From assembly GCA_029227815.1 (NCBI GenBank), contig CP118523.1, forward strand, positions 2,232,001 to 2,296,000: DNA of 64,000 nt, written 5' to 3'. The position numbers and the translations under genes are program-made. The notes below the pieces were generated by a model. It saw only the letters and a list, made by a program, of their open reading frames with translations, did not search any database and was not told the DNA's origin. The DNA comes from Clostridiaceae bacterium M8S5. GTDB taxonomy: Bacteria > Bacillota > Clostridia > Tissierellales > MCWD3. Position 1 is the stretch's first letter. The number at the start of each line of letters is the position of its first letter. Below are positions 1-9,095 of this stretch, one piece after another.

Positions 1-174
1 TTTAAAAATGATAAATATTTTATTCGAGGTTTTTATAATATAGGAGAAGAAGCATTTATCTCAAACTACTTTATGAACTATGGAGAGAATATACTATCTA
101 TAAAACCTGAATCATTAAAAACATTAATTACTGAAAAGTTAAGCGCACTAACAAAGTATTTTTCCAAAATATAA
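1..174 (+). CDS. C-terminal end of a WYL/YafY-type transcriptional regulator (partial)
   Basis: Open from the first base of the window to a TAA at 172-174, giving 57 residues. The segment reads like the last domain of YafY-type HTH/WYL regulators: a stretch with an aromatic/basic start, then 'NYGENILSIKPESLK', then a terminal amphipathic helix ending in 'KYFSKI'. In this family the 'G..a.v..P..L...i' pattern precedes the final helix. These proteins are ligand-sensing transcription factors. The N-terminal HTH and WYL core lie outside the window, so the assignment rests on the tail only. A hairpin with a T-run lies about 150 bases downstream. Confidence 0.5.
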   Translation, partial: FKNDKYFIRGFYNIGEEAFISNYFMNYGENILSIKPESLKTLITEKLSALTKYFSKI

Positions 175-559
175 TACGTTTTATGATTTAAGAATCTTTT
201 ATCTACACTATGTGCTTTGTATAATTGTTTAGCTAGGACATGAATCATATCAATTCATGAATGTATACGTCTTGTTCCTTCCGTTGATATAAATACTGCT
301 AAATCCTATGAAGTGCAAAACAAAAAGCCTTCAGAGTTTAATTTGAAAGCTTTTTTGTATTTATATAAGTTTTACCGTAAACATGCTTAATAGGCATATG
401 TTTACACTTAATTCAGAAGGTAATTTTACTGATATTTGTTTCTTATAATCTACCATATCTTATGGCTTAGCACCGGAAAAAGAATCAATCCCTTTCAATA
501 TATTAGCTGTATCCTCACCTATCTAACGTGAACATATGCTTCCATAGCATTATATAATA
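175..559. other. Intergenic stretch with one terminator
   Basis: AT-rich non-coding DNA between two genes whose stop codons face each other. It holds the hairpin at 322-355 listed separately. I see no other gene or repeat in it. Confidence 0.6.
322..357 (+). terminator. Rho-independent terminator after the WYL regulator
   Basis: Arms 'aaaagccttca' and 'tgaaagctttt' pair over 11 positions with one G-T wobble, enclose a short AT loop, and run into a T-tract. It lies between convergent genes and could serve both directions. Confidence 0.65.
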
Positions 560-1552
560 TTATTCAGTCTTTTCTTTTATTGGTATTAACAAATCTAATT
601 GCATACTCTCTAGTTGAAAATTTTCGTTATTAACATTATTAATGTAGTTTAGATGTTCTTCAATACATCCATCCATACATATAGGATCACCCAATTTCGG
701 CTCATATGTGTCATTATTATTTGCCCATTCATCCAACCATTCCCACTCATGAAAATTACCCATTTTAATCATGTGAGCTGCATACAGTCCGCCTTTAAAA
801 AACTTTTTTGTAAGAGGCTTAGGAACTACCATATCTTCAGGTATAGTAACCCACATTTCATATCCATGGTCTGGCATTCCTTCTGGAGTATTAGGTGAAG
901 GATTAGGATTATTAAATCCATAATGACGTAAATCAGGCTTAATTTTACATAAATTATTTTCTTTTACAAATCTGTCCATTACCTCAGCAGCATGTTGTTC
1001 TGGCTCATCGCAATAAAACTGTATGGATGCAACAGTTGATGGGGGTAAGAATATAATTCTTACATTAGTTAACTTTGACAAATTTTCATTTGCATTATTT
1101 AAGTTGTTCATAGTTAATCTCTCCTTAAAATTAATTTTTGTTACTGACAAAGAGTCAATAACTTTAAGCAACGATTCATCAGTCAATAATCGAGGACTAA
1201 TTTTAACATCAATATTATCTTTAAGGTGGACAATTAACTCATATATAATAGACTTTATAGTAGATAATGCATTAATATCATGTGAAAGTTCATTTAGCTT
1301 GTCTTGAAAAACCTTAATTACAGTTATTGCTTCTCCACTTTGCAATACCAGTTTTATTTGTTTCAAGGGTATTCTCAACTTTCGTAAAATAATAATCTGT
1401 TCCAGTCTTATAATAGCATTTTCATCATATGCACGATAAGAGTATCCATCCTTATTAACGCTTTGAAGCAATCCTATTTGCTCATAATACCTAAGCGTTC
1501 TTGTTGATATATTGAAATTTTTTGACACCTTGCTTATTGTCTGTAGGCTCAT
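560..1552 (-). CDS. MerR-family regulator with C-terminal effector-binding domain
   Basis: 330 residues. Residues 1-70 form a MerR winged-helix DNA-binding domain: 'STRTLRYYEQIGLL' is the classic recognition segment and 'YRAYDENAIIRLEQI' follows. Residues about 75-115 look like the dimerisation coiled coil. Residues about 165-330 resemble the GyrI-like / bacterial transcription activator effector-binding fold, with 'GYEMWVTIPEDM' and 'GGLYAAHMIKMG' typical of it. Such proteins bind small hydrophobic or cationic molecules and activate resistance or efflux genes. The start has a good AAGGAGG site upstream. No obvious target operon is divergent from it. The effector is unknown. Confidence 0.85.
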   Translation of the reverse strand: MSLQTISKVSKNFNISTRTLRYYEQIGLLQSVNKDGYSYRAYDENAIIRLEQIIILRKLRIPLKQIKLVLQSGEAITVIKVFQDKLNELSHDINALSTIKSIIYELIVHLKDNIDVKISPRLLTDESLLKVIDSLSVTKINFKERLTMNNLNNANENLSKLTNVRIIFLPPSTVASIQFYCDEPEQHAAEVMDRFVKENNLCKIKPDLRHYGFNNPNPSPNTPEGMPDHGYEMWVTIPEDMVVPKPLTKKFFKGGLYAAHMIKMGNFHEWEWLDEWANNNDTYEPKLGDPICMDGCIEEHLNYINNVNNENFQLESMQLDLLIPIKEKTE

Positions 1553-1723
1553 AAAATCCTCCTTTCATGATATATTGTAAAGGACGACACGACGTCAAAG
1601 TCAAGTGTTGGTTACTAGGTATTTTATTTTTTCTTAACTATTTTTACTATATCCTTTTATATATACTTTTTCAATTATATTAATTATAGGAACTTTCATC
1701 TTATTATTTGCAGTTATTATGAT

Positions 1724-2215
1724 TTATTTTTCCTTGTAGACAAAATGTTTAATTTCTTCTGGTAATGAAAACAAATATTGCTTTATATTTGCTGGGCAAA
1801 CCACTATATCATCTAACTTTGATAATGGAATCCAGCAAAAATCCAAATTAACTCTTATATCACCTAACTCATCTATAGCTTTAAATGTCCCATCCAGAGG
1901 TATTTGATCCTCTTCACATAATGAAACTACATAATACAAGCTAATTTGTTGACATGGTCTATCTCCCCAAGGAAAAAAATTTTCTCCTACCATAATAAGT
2001 TTATCAATCTTGATATCTGCGTTTATTTCTTCTTTAAACTCTCTTACCAAAGCTTCATCACTTGTTTCTCCAAAATTCACGTGTCCGCCTGGTATAGAAT
2101 AATCATTATCATGTTTAGGTTTTTGTAGAAGTATTTTATTGTCTATTATCAAAATTCCAGCCACACGATATGAAAAAACATTTTCCTCTGTCTTAAACAA
2201 TATATCCTTACTCAT
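1724..2215 (-). CDS. Nudix hydrolase
   Basis: 163 residues with a complete Nudix box: G44, E50, R58-E59 and E62-E63 fit GX5EX7REUXEEXGU. Nudix proteins hydrolyse nucleoside diphosphate derivatives; the substrate cannot be told from sequence. The N-terminal 'FSYRVAGILIIDNKILLQK' strand-turn-strand pattern is the usual start of the fold. The ATG is preceded by an AGGGGG-like site. It stands alone, on the same strand as the MerR gene but separated from it by about 170 AT-rich bases. Function is probably house-cleaning or nucleotide-sugar related, but this is inference. Confidence 0.85.
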   Translation of the reverse strand: MSKDILFKTEENVFSYRVAGILIIDNKILLQKPKHDNDYSIPGGHVNFGETSDEALVREFKEEINADIKIDKLIMVGENFFPWGDRPCQQISLYYVVSLCEEDQIPLDGTFKAIDELGDIRVNLDFCWIPLSKLDDIVVCPANIKQYLFSLPEEIKHFVYKEK

Positions 2216-2536
2216 TATATTCCCCCTAACTTAACCCTTTTTTATTTTATTCATATATACTCTTCATTATCTTTAATTTCTATTATGAATTGCTATATCA
2301 TATTCTACATCATAAGTAATAAGCACCATATAAAATTTAGTTACCTATTATTTTTAATTTAATCAACTCTAGTATTATATAATAACAACAAAAATTATAA
2401 TTAATATTATTGATGCTATTATTGCTGATATATCACTTTTACCATTTTCAATTACAAAAGCTATTTATATATTTTTTATATCTTCGCTTTTATTTTTTTC
2501 GCATTTATATGCATAATCTAATCCTCTTTTATACAG
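2216..2536. other. AT-rich intergenic stretch
   Basis: Very AT-rich. Short open frames here look accidental (low-complexity Tyr/Leu/Phe translations, no ribosome binding site). I see no repeat, RNA or gene. Confidence 0.5.
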
Positions 2537-2835
2537 TTAAAATTCCACATCCTCTAAGTTTTGTTCGATTAGCTCATCGATTTTCTTTACATGCTCTTTT
2601 CTTAAATTGAAAACCACATATCTTCGTACTTTGCTAATTTTTTTTATAACTAAATTTATTATGATTGTTACTAAAATTGTATATATTCCACCAATAATCT
2701 TAGTTCTATAAGAACAGAAAAGTATCACTAAATAAGAATATAAATCTATAGTATTTATAATATTAATTTTTTTAAAGATAATTAGAGCAAAAAAATAGAT
2801 GTACAAACTATAAATACTAAATCATAATTTATCAT
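2537..2835 (-). pseudogene. Small membrane protein, apparently frameshifted in a T7 run
   Basis: A strong GGAGG site followed 5 bases later by ATG (2833-2835) opens a frame that ends after 17 codons. The remaining 89 codons lie in the next frame, whose only start would be a TTG (2804-2806) with no ribosome binding site. Adding one base to the T7 run (A7 on the plus strand, 2789-2795) joins both parts into about 98 residues. These have two hydrophobic helices (the second around 'IYTILVTIIINLVI') and a charged tail ending 'EQNLEDVEF'. The family is unknown to me. The break may be real or a homopolymer sequencing error. Confidence 0.5.
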
Positions 2836-3027
2836 TTTGTCCTCCATTTGACATAGTATAATTATAATACAAAAAATCTTTAGTGGACAATTTTTATACC
2901 ATTTATTTAATCATTTCTTCTTATTATTTACATTTCTAATTCATCATCCTACGTACTATTATTAAGTATGATAAAAACCAACTTCTGCACTGTCTAGAAT
3001 TATGTAACAAAACAACCAGAATTCTTA

Positions 3028-3147
3028 GCATAAAACCTTATTATAATGATGATTATTTAGCTTTATTACTAGTGGTTTTAGTAGTAAAATTAAGGAGTAT
3101 AGGAAAAGCAAAAACCTAACTCAAAAAGAGCTAGGGTATTATGATTT
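3028..3147 (+). pseudogene. Decayed fragment of a tandem-HTH gene (second copy at 56642-56762)
   Basis: The bases match, with scattered substitutions and small indels, a segment of the broken HTH gene at 56.5-56.8 kb. Shared strings include 'gatgattatttagctttta'-like sequence and 'aaaaacctaactcaaaaaga' (exact). Translated locally it gives 'KNLTQKELG', the helix 2 region of a Cro/CI-type HTH. It has no start, no stop in place and no intact frame, so it is a duplicated remnant. Confidence 0.7.
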
Positions 3148-3229
3148 GTGTTCCTATAGTGCAATTTTTTCAACATCAAATTGAAAAACATTAATATATA
3201 CTACTAAACAAAAAAAATGTAAAATAAAT

Positions 3230-3244
3230 TTGCAATCGTTTTCC
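3230..3244 (+). promoter_or_regulatory. cre-like catabolite-repression site upstream of the PTS operon
   Basis: 'ttgcaatcgttttcc' fits the CcpA consensus WTGNAANCGNWNNCW at all but the last position. It lies 20 bases before the start codon of the PRD regulator gene. This is the expected position for carbon-catabolite repression of a sugar operon. Seen in sequence; CcpA binding is inference. Confidence 0.6.
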
Positions 3245-3264
3245 GATTCTAAGGAGCTGAGTCA

Positions 3265-5379
3265 ATGGATTTAAGCAAAAGACATATAGAATTACTTAAT
3301 ATCTTGTTAGATGCAACAACATACGTAACCTTGAACGAACTACATAGCAAGTTCAAGGTAAGTAAAAGGACTATAAGGTATGATATTGATAAAATAAACA
3401 GCTATTTGGTCTCAAATTCTATGGAAGGTATTGTAAAAGATAGATACAAAGGGCTAATAATAAAAGATAAATTGAAAATAAGTAATCATTTATCTCAATT
3501 TTATCAATTACATGCGAATATCAACTATTATTATTCAAGAGAAGAAAGAAGAAATTTAATTGCAATAAAACTTTTAGAAAGCAATCATGCTTTAAGTATA
3601 AAATTCTTTGAAGATTACTTTTTATTATCTAAAAATACTATATTAAAAGAACTTAATGAAATAGAATACCTATTAAATAGAAACAATGTCAAACTGATAA
3701 GAAAACCTAGAATAGGTATTTATGTTGAGGGAAAAGAACTTGACAAGAGGAAAGCTATTATTGACCTAACATTTAACTCTGTAGATACAGAAGATTTTTT
3801 TCACTATATTAATAGAAAATTTACTCAAAGTAAAACAAATAATATTAAATTTAATGTTCTGTTTTCAGAATATGATATTGAATTTTTGAACTCTTTAGTT
3901 AAGATAGCTGAAAAAGAACTTCATAGAAGCTTTACTGATGAAGGATATTCTAATCTTATTACACATATTGCTTTAATGATAAAGCGTCTACAATTAGATA
4001 AAAACATTATCCTTCCTGATACAGACGGAGATGGTATTCAATTTTCTAAAGAATACACTATTACACAAGAATTAGTAGCTTTGATAGAACAAAAATACAA
4101 TATTATCGTTCCTGAAGACGAAATAAAATATATTGCCATACATTTATTAGGTACCAAAATTATTAATGGATCTAAAATAGTAAACGAGCAATTATATAAA
4201 GTCACTGCTGCTATGCTTAATGACATTGAAAATATCTATAATGTAGATTTTGAAGAATCCAAAAACTTAATAATATCAAACTTAATGTTACATCTGAGAC
4301 CTACAGTTTATCGTATTAAATATGGTATAAAATTACAGAACCCTATGTTTAACAATATCTTAAAAAATTACAAAACTTTGTTTATGAACACAAAACAGGT
4401 CTGCAAACACTTAGAAGATTATATGGATTGTAAGATTAATGAACATGAAGTATCTTATATTACTTTGCATTTTGGAGCAGCTTTAGAAAAAGCTAAAAAA
4501 AGATCACAGAATATTCCTAAGCTTGTTCTAGTATGTGCAACAGGAATAGGCACTGCTCAAATGATTGCTTCTCAAATTAGCACACGCTTTAACTGTGAAA
4601 TATTAAAAACAGTTTCTAGTAGAAAAATCAATGAATTGGCTAAAGAAAACTTTGATTATTTAATTAGTACAGTAAATATTTCTGGGCTAAAAAATACTGA
4701 ATATATAAAAATTAATCCAATGCTTCTGAAAAAAGATTACGAAATACTTGAAAAATATTTAAAGCCAAAATATAAAGAAAAAATAACACAGGAAGAAATT
4801 ATCGTTAATAAGCTTATTAAATCTGTAAAAAAATATGCGATTATTAAAGATAGAGAACAATTATTATATGAGTTTCTATATACTTTAAAAAGTACTGATA
4901 GATACCCTAAAGAGGAGAAGGTTTATATGTTAAAAGATTTATTAATAGAAGATGTAATACAACTAAATATCGAAGCTAAAGATTGGAGGGATGCTATAGA
5001 AAAAGGATGTGATATCTTGATAAAAAAAGGAACTATTGAACATTCTTATCAAGACAGTATATTTAATAATTTCGAAAAAATGGGACCATACATGGTAGTT
5101 GCACCTGGTATAGTTTTAGCTCATGCTAGACCAGAAGATGGTGTAATAAAACTTTCTATGAGTCTTATGACATTAAAAGAACCTGTTAAATTTGGAAGTG
5201 AGTTAAATGACCCAGTCAAATTAGTTGTAACAATAGCAGCATCTGATAATACTAGTCATTTAAAAGCTTTATCTCAATTAATGAATTTATTTATGAATGA
5301 TACTGATTTAAACAAAATAATGACTACTACTAATAAAAATGATGTAATAAAAATAGCTAAGCATTATTCAAAAAATTAA
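3265..5379 (+). CDS. BglG/MtlR-type PTS transcriptional regulator (HTH-PRD-PRD-EIIB-EIIA)
   Basis: 704 residues. Residues 1-65 hold an HTH ('LNELHSKFKVSKRTIRYDI'). Residues about 75-150 look like a second Mga-type HTH. PRD1 spans roughly 185-295 ('IKYIAIHLLG' with its His) and PRD2 roughly 300-405 ('VSYITLHFG'). An EIIB-like domain around the phospho-accepting Cys424 ('LVCATGIGTAQM') is followed by an EIIA domain (about 555-700) with the active His620 in 'GIVLAHARPE'. Such proteins activate their PTS operon when phosphorylated by HPr and dephosphorylated by the cognate EII. An AAGGAG site precedes the ATG. It begins an operon with the IIB and IIC genes. Confidence 0.92.
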   Translation: MDLSKRHIELLNILLDATTYVTLNELHSKFKVSKRTIRYDIDKINSYLVSNSMEGIVKDRYKGLIIKDKLKISNHLSQFYQLHANINYYYSREERRNLIAIKLLESNHALSIKFFEDYFLLSKNTILKELNEIEYLLNRNNVKLIRKPRIGIYVEGKELDKRKAIIDLTFNSVDTEDFFHYINRKFTQSKTNNIKFNVLFSEYDIEFLNSLVKIAEKELHRSFTDEGYSNLITHIALMIKRLQLDKNIILPDTDGDGIQFSKEYTITQELVALIEQKYNIIVPEDEIKYIAIHLLGTKIINGSKIVNEQLYKVTAAMLNDIENIYNVDFEESKNLIISNLMLHLRPTVYRIKYGIKLQNPMFNNILKNYKTLFMNTKQVCKHLEDYMDCKINEHEVSYITLHFGAALEKAKKRSQNIPKLVLVCATGIGTAQMIASQISTRFNCEILKTVSSRKINELAKENFDYLISTVNISGLKNTEYIKINPMLLKKDYEILEKYLKPKYKEKITQEEIIVNKLIKSVKKYAIIKDREQLLYEFLYTLKSTDRYPKEEKVYMLKDLLIEDVIQLNIEAKDWRDAIEKGCDILIKKGTIEHSYQDSIFNNFEKMGPYMVVAPGIVLAHARPEDGVIKLSMSLMTLKEPVKFGSELNDPVKLVVTIAASDNTSHLKALSQLMNLFMNDTDLNKIMTTTNKNDVIKIAKHYSKN

Positions 5380-5400
5380 AAATACTAGGAGGTTTTATTA

Positions 5401-5685
5401 ATGTTAATTTTAGTTTGTTGTGGTTCTGGTTTAGGATCTAGTTTTATGATAGAAATGAATATTAAAAATATTTTAAAAGAAATGAATTTGGAAGAAATAC
5501 AAGTAGATCATTCAGATTTATCTAGTGCTTCTGGTATTAAAGCTGATATATATGTAGGTACTAGAGATTTAGCAAGCAATTTAACGGATTTAGGTTACAC
5601 TGTTTCTTTAAATAATATGATAGACAAAAACGAGTTAAAGCAAAAAATCACTAAAGCATTAAAAGATAAAGGTATCATAAAATAG
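5401..5685 (+). CDS. ulaB: PTS ascorbate-type IIB component
   Basis: 94 residues, the usual size for a free-standing IIB of the ascorbate/galactitol superfamily. It starts 'MLILVCCGSGLGSSFMIEM', with the phosphorylated Cys in the CCGSGLGSS P-loop (C6 or C7, by family analogy). It takes phosphate from the EIIA domain and passes it to the incoming sugar on IIC. An AGGAGG site lies 9 bases before the ATG, and the gene starts 21 bases after the regulator's stop. The sugar is not certain: Ula-like systems also move other sugars or sugar acids in Firmicutes. Confidence 0.88.
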   Translation: MLILVCCGSGLGSSFMIEMNIKNILKEMNLEEIQVDHSDLSSASGIKADIYVGTRDLASNLTDLGYTVSLNNMIDKNELKQKITKALKDKGIIK

Positions 5686-5696
5686 GAGGGGTTTGT

Positions 5697-6956
5697 ATGC
5701 TAAAATTAATGCTTGACATTTTAAGTGTTCCTGCCATTTTGGTTGGATTGATAGCACTAATTGGATTACTACTACAAAAAAAATCTTCATCTGATATTAT
5801 TAAAGGTACTATAAAAACCATATTAGGGTTTTTGATATTAGGCGGAGGTGCTACCATAGTAGTTGCAGCACTAGGACATTTCGGTGTTATGTTTCAACAA
5901 GGTTTTGGTGTAACAGGTGTTGTTCCTAACAATGAAGCCATTGTTGCTATGGGTCTTAAAACATATGGAACTACAACTGCATTAATAATGGTATTTGGTA
6001 TGATAGCTAATATATTAATTGCTAGATTTACAAAATTTAAATATATCTTTTTAACAGGACATCACACACTATATATGGCATGTATGATAGCTGTTATTTT
6101 AGCTGTTGGTGGATTACAAGGTACTGCACTTATTGCAGTAGGAGCAATTTTATTAGGTATTATCATGGCCATCTTCCCAGCTATCGCTCAACCATTTATG
6201 CGTAAAATAACTGGAACTGATGATGTTGCTTTTGGGCATTTTGGAACATGTGGTTATGTATTATCTGGTCTTATAGGCAAATTAGTAGGTAAAGACTCAA
6301 AATCAACTGAAGAAATCAAATTTCCTAAAGGATTGTCTTTTTTAAGAGATAGTTCTGTTGCGATATCTTTAACTATGGCTATATGTTACATTATTGTTGC
6401 GATAGCATGTGGAAAGGAATATGTTGAAACTAATTTAAGTGGTGGACAAAATTTCTTAGTATTTTCTTTTATACAAGCACTTACATTTGCTGGTGGTGTA
6501 TATATTATATTACAAGGTGTTAGATTAATTCTTGCTGAAATTGTACCTGCTTTTACAGGTATATCAATGAAATTAGTTCCAAATGCGAAACCGGCACTTG
6601 ACTGTCCTGTGGTATTCCCCTACGCTCCTAATGCTGTATTAATAGGTTTCTTATCTAGTTTCCTTGGTGGTATTGTAGGTATGTTTATTCTTGGAAGTTT
6701 AGGTGCAGTAATTATCTTACCAGGTGTAGTACCTCATTTCTTCTGTGGTGCAACTGCTGGAGTCTTTGGTAACGCTACTGGTGGTAGAAGAGGTGCATTT
6801 ATAGGTGCATTTGTACATGGTTTATTTATCACATTATTACCAGTTTTACTTATGCCAGTGCTTGGTGATTTAGGTTTTAGTAATACAACATTCTCAGACG
6901 CAGACTTCGGAGTTATAGGTATATTACTTGGAAATATTATAAGATTTATAAGCTAA
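5697..6956 (+). CDS. ulaA: PTS ascorbate-type IIC permease (UlaA-like)
   Basis: 419 residues, close to the family's usual length. It has about ten hydrophobic segments and the UlaA-like motifs 'FLTGHHTLYMACM' and 'GHFGTCGYVLSGLIG'. The C-terminal part 'FVHGLFITLLPVLLMP' is also typical. It forms the membrane channel of the permease with the IIB encoded just upstream (11-base gap, AGGAGG site). Together with the EIIA domain carried on the regulator the operon supplies a complete EII complex, so no separate EIIA gene is needed. The presence of split transketolase genes next door suggests the imported sugar enters the pentose phosphate pathway. Confidence 0.9.
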   Translation: MLKLMLDILSVPAILVGLIALIGLLLQKKSSSDIIKGTIKTILGFLILGGGATIVVAALGHFGVMFQQGFGVTGVVPNNEAIVAMGLKTYGTTTALIMVFGMIANILIARFTKFKYIFLTGHHTLYMACMIAVILAVGGLQGTALIAVGAILLGIIMAIFPAIAQPFMRKITGTDDVAFGHFGTCGYVLSGLIGKLVGKDSKSTEEIKFPKGLSFLRDSSVAISLTMAICYIIVAIACGKEYVETNLSGGQNFLVFSFIQALTFAGGVYIILQGVRLILAEIVPAFTGISMKLVPNAKPALDCPVVFPYAPNAVLIGFLSSFLGGIVGMFILGSLGAVIILPGVVPHFFCGATAGVFGNATGGRRGAFIGAFVHGLFITLLPVLLMPVLGDLGFSNTTFSDADFGVIGILLGNIIRFIS

Positions 6957-7055
6957 TATAATATGAAGTAATTATATCAATATATATACATATTCATTAA
7001 TTTGAGAATATTATAGTATTACTAGTTTATTAAAGTTTATTTTGTCTACTATGAT

Positions 7056-7088
7056 AGGGCTGTCTTTTGTGGACGGTCTTTCTTTATT
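7056..7088 (+). terminator. Hairpin between ulaA-like and transketolase genes
   Basis: 'ggctgtc' pairs with 'ggacggtc' (two G-U wobbles) around a short loop and is followed by T-rich sequence. It may be a partial terminator or attenuator that lowers transketolase expression relative to the PTS genes. The stem is modest. Confidence 0.4.
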
Positions 7089-7108
7089 TCAAGAGAGGAT
7101 GTGCTTTT

Positions 7109-7942
7109 ATGAATATTGATAAGTTAACACAACTAAAACAACTTGCACTAGATGCAAGAAAAGATTGTATAAATACTCAGTATGAAATACAATCTGGCCA
7201 TCTCGGAGGATCTTTTTCTGCACTAGAGATGATGATTTATCTATATTTTGAAAAAATGAACTTATCGCTTTCAAATACGGATGATTTAAACAGAGATATT
7301 TTTATCTTAAGCAAAGGACATGCTTCATTAGGCTTCTATGCTGTTCTAGGTAGAAAAGGTTTGTTTCCACTGGATGAATTAACTACATATAGAAAAATAA
7401 ACTCAAGATTACAAGGCCATACACATATTGATTCTGTAAAAGGTATAGAGTGTTCTACTGGCTCTTTAGGCCAAGGTTTATCATTTGGACTAGGAATAGC
7501 GTTAGCTAAGAAAAAGAAAAATTTATCTGGTAATGTATATGTAATGCTAGGTGATGGTGAAATGCAAGAAGGCCAAATATGGGAAGCACTTATGCTACAA
7601 AGTAAGTTACAATTAGAAAACCTAATACCTATTATAGATAATAACAAACTACAATTAGATAATCATTATGTTGAAATAATGGGTGCTCCAAATTTTAGAA
7701 ATCGTTTACTTTCATTTGGATTACAGGTAATCGAAGTAAATGGAAATGATTTTGAAGATATAGAAAAGGGATTTAATAAATTAGGTAATATCCCTAGTAT
7801 TATTGTATCTGATACCATTAAAGGCTATGGAGTCAGTTTTATGGAAAACAGTGTTAAGTGGCATTCTAAGAAACTAAACAAAGAAGAATTTAATCAAGCA
7901 ACATTTGAATTAAAAGAACTGGAGGTGGCTTTAAATGAATAA
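7109..7942 (+). CDS. Transketolase, N-terminal subunit
   Basis: 277 residues from the ATG at 7109, chosen because AAGAGAGGA lies just upstream; the longer frame from 7067 adds an implausible extension over the hairpin. It carries the thiamine-diphosphate domain: 'SGHLGGSFSALEMM' at the start, 'LSKGHASLGFYAVL', and the ThDP motif 'GDGEMQEGQIWEALM'. Split transketolases are common in Firmicutes and archaea; the two halves form one enzyme that moves two-carbon units between ketoses and aldoses. It overlaps the next gene by 8 bases, which suggests translational coupling. Confidence 0.93.
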   Translation: MNIDKLTQLKQLALDARKDCINTQYEIQSGHLGGSFSALEMMIYLYFEKMNLSLSNTDDLNRDIFILSKGHASLGFYAVLGRKGLFPLDELTTYRKINSRLQGHTHIDSVKGIECSTGSLGQGLSFGLGIALAKKKKNLSGNVYVMLGDGEMQEGQIWEALMLQSKLQLENLIPIIDNNKLQLDNHYVEIMGAPNFRNRLLSFGLQVIEVNGNDFEDIEKGFNKLGNIPSIIVSDTIKGYGVSFMENSVKWHSKKLNKEEFNQATFELKELEVALNE

Positions 7943-8870
7943 GTTATTAGCACCAAGAGATGCTTTTGGAAAAGAACTAGTTGATATAGGTGAGATAAAC
8001 TCTGATTTATTTGTGCTTAGTGGTGATTTAGGTGGAGCAACAAAAATTAATGGTTTTGAAAATAAGTTCCCTTCAAGATTCCTCAATACTGGAATTGCAG
8101 AACAAAATATGATCAGCATGGCAGCTGGACTAGAAAGAATGGGCTATGTTCCAGTAGTAAGCACATTTTGTTGTTTCGCACCTGGCAGAGTATATGACCA
8201 AATAAGACAATCAATCTCATATTCTAATTCCAATGTGAAAATTATGTCCACTCATCCTGGTCTGGCAGTAGGTATGGATGGTGCTATTCATCAAAGTTTA
8301 GATGACTTAGCTTTGATGCGAGCACTCCCAAATTTCGTAGTTTTAGCTCCTTCTGATGAGATAGAAACACGTAAAGCAGTTAAATGGGCTATAGACTATA
8401 AAGGCCCTGTATATATAAGGATAGGTAGAAAAGAATGTGCAAATTGTTTTGATGCTAATTGCGAATTTGAACTCGGAAAATCTTACACTTTGAAAGAAGG
8501 AAATGATATTACACTTATAGCACATGGTTCTATGGTCCCTATAATAATAGATGCTGCAAAGGAACTTGTTAATCATAATATAGATGCTAGAATCATCAGT
8601 TTTCCTTTTATCAAACCAGCAGATAGAAAAGCTATAATTAAAGCCTCTAAAGAAACTAAAGGAATAATAACAGCTGAAGATCACTTTCTAAATGGAGGTC
8701 TATTCAGTGTTATTTCTGAAATCACAGCTAGTGAATGTCCTTGCATAGTTAAAGGAGTAGGCATAAATGATACATTTGGTGAATCAGGCAATCCTGATGA
8801 GCTATATGAAAAATATGGCCTAACTGTACAAAATATTGTAGAGAAAGCTTTAGAAATAACTGAGAGTTAA
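7935..8870 (+). CDS. Transketolase, C-terminal subunit
   Basis: 311 residues with the pyrimidine-binding and C-terminal transketolase domains: 'RFLNTGIAEQNMISMAAGL' contains the catalytic Glu of the family, followed by 'HPGLAVGMDGAIHQSLDDL' and the terminal 'GGLFSVISEI'. A GGAGGTGG site within the end of the preceding gene sets the start. It partners the N-terminal subunit to make an active ThDP-dependent transketolase. The last 165 bases plus the downstream terminator recur as a degraded copy at 28.2-28.5 kb. Confidence 0.93.
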   Translation: MNKLLAPRDAFGKELVDIGEINSDLFVLSGDLGGATKINGFENKFPSRFLNTGIAEQNMISMAAGLERMGYVPVVSTFCCFAPGRVYDQIRQSISYSNSNVKIMSTHPGLAVGMDGAIHQSLDDLALMRALPNFVVLAPSDEIETRKAVKWAIDYKGPVYIRIGRKECANCFDANCEFELGKSYTLKEGNDITLIAHGSMVPIIIDAAKELVNHNIDARIISFPFIKPADRKAIIKASKETKGIITAEDHFLNGGLFSVISEITASECPCIVKGVGINDTFGESGNPDELYEKYGLTVQNIVEKALEITES

Positions 8871-8950
8871 TTATACTAAAACTCAAATAATCTCAATTCT
8901 TTTTAGAATTGTATTTTTTTAAACCTAAAACAAAAAGCTTATACTATGAT

Positions 8951-9010
8951 ACCTCCAAAGCAGATCTAATTAATTAAAATTAGATATCTACTTTGGAGTT
9001 TTTTTATGTC
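8951..9010 (+). terminator. Terminator of the transketolase operon
   Basis: A long stem: 'acctccaaag' plus 'agatctaatt' pairs with 'attagatatcta' plus 'ctttggagt', followed by T7. A diverged copy lies at 28450-28504. Confidence 0.8.
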
Positions 9011-9095
9011 AAGACACTTCCCTACTTTTATTTTAACATTACAATTCCTTCAATAAAAGAATTCCATTAGTTTTCCATAATCTCATTTTCATTTT

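Larger units (their letters stand above)
2836..3264. other. Upstream region of the PTS operon
   Basis: Contains the degenerate HTH fragment (3028-3147) and the cre-like site (3230-3244), both listed separately. The rest is AT-rich promoter-type DNA with a TTGAAA hexamer at 3181, but I cannot fix a -10 box with confidence. Confidence 0.5.
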
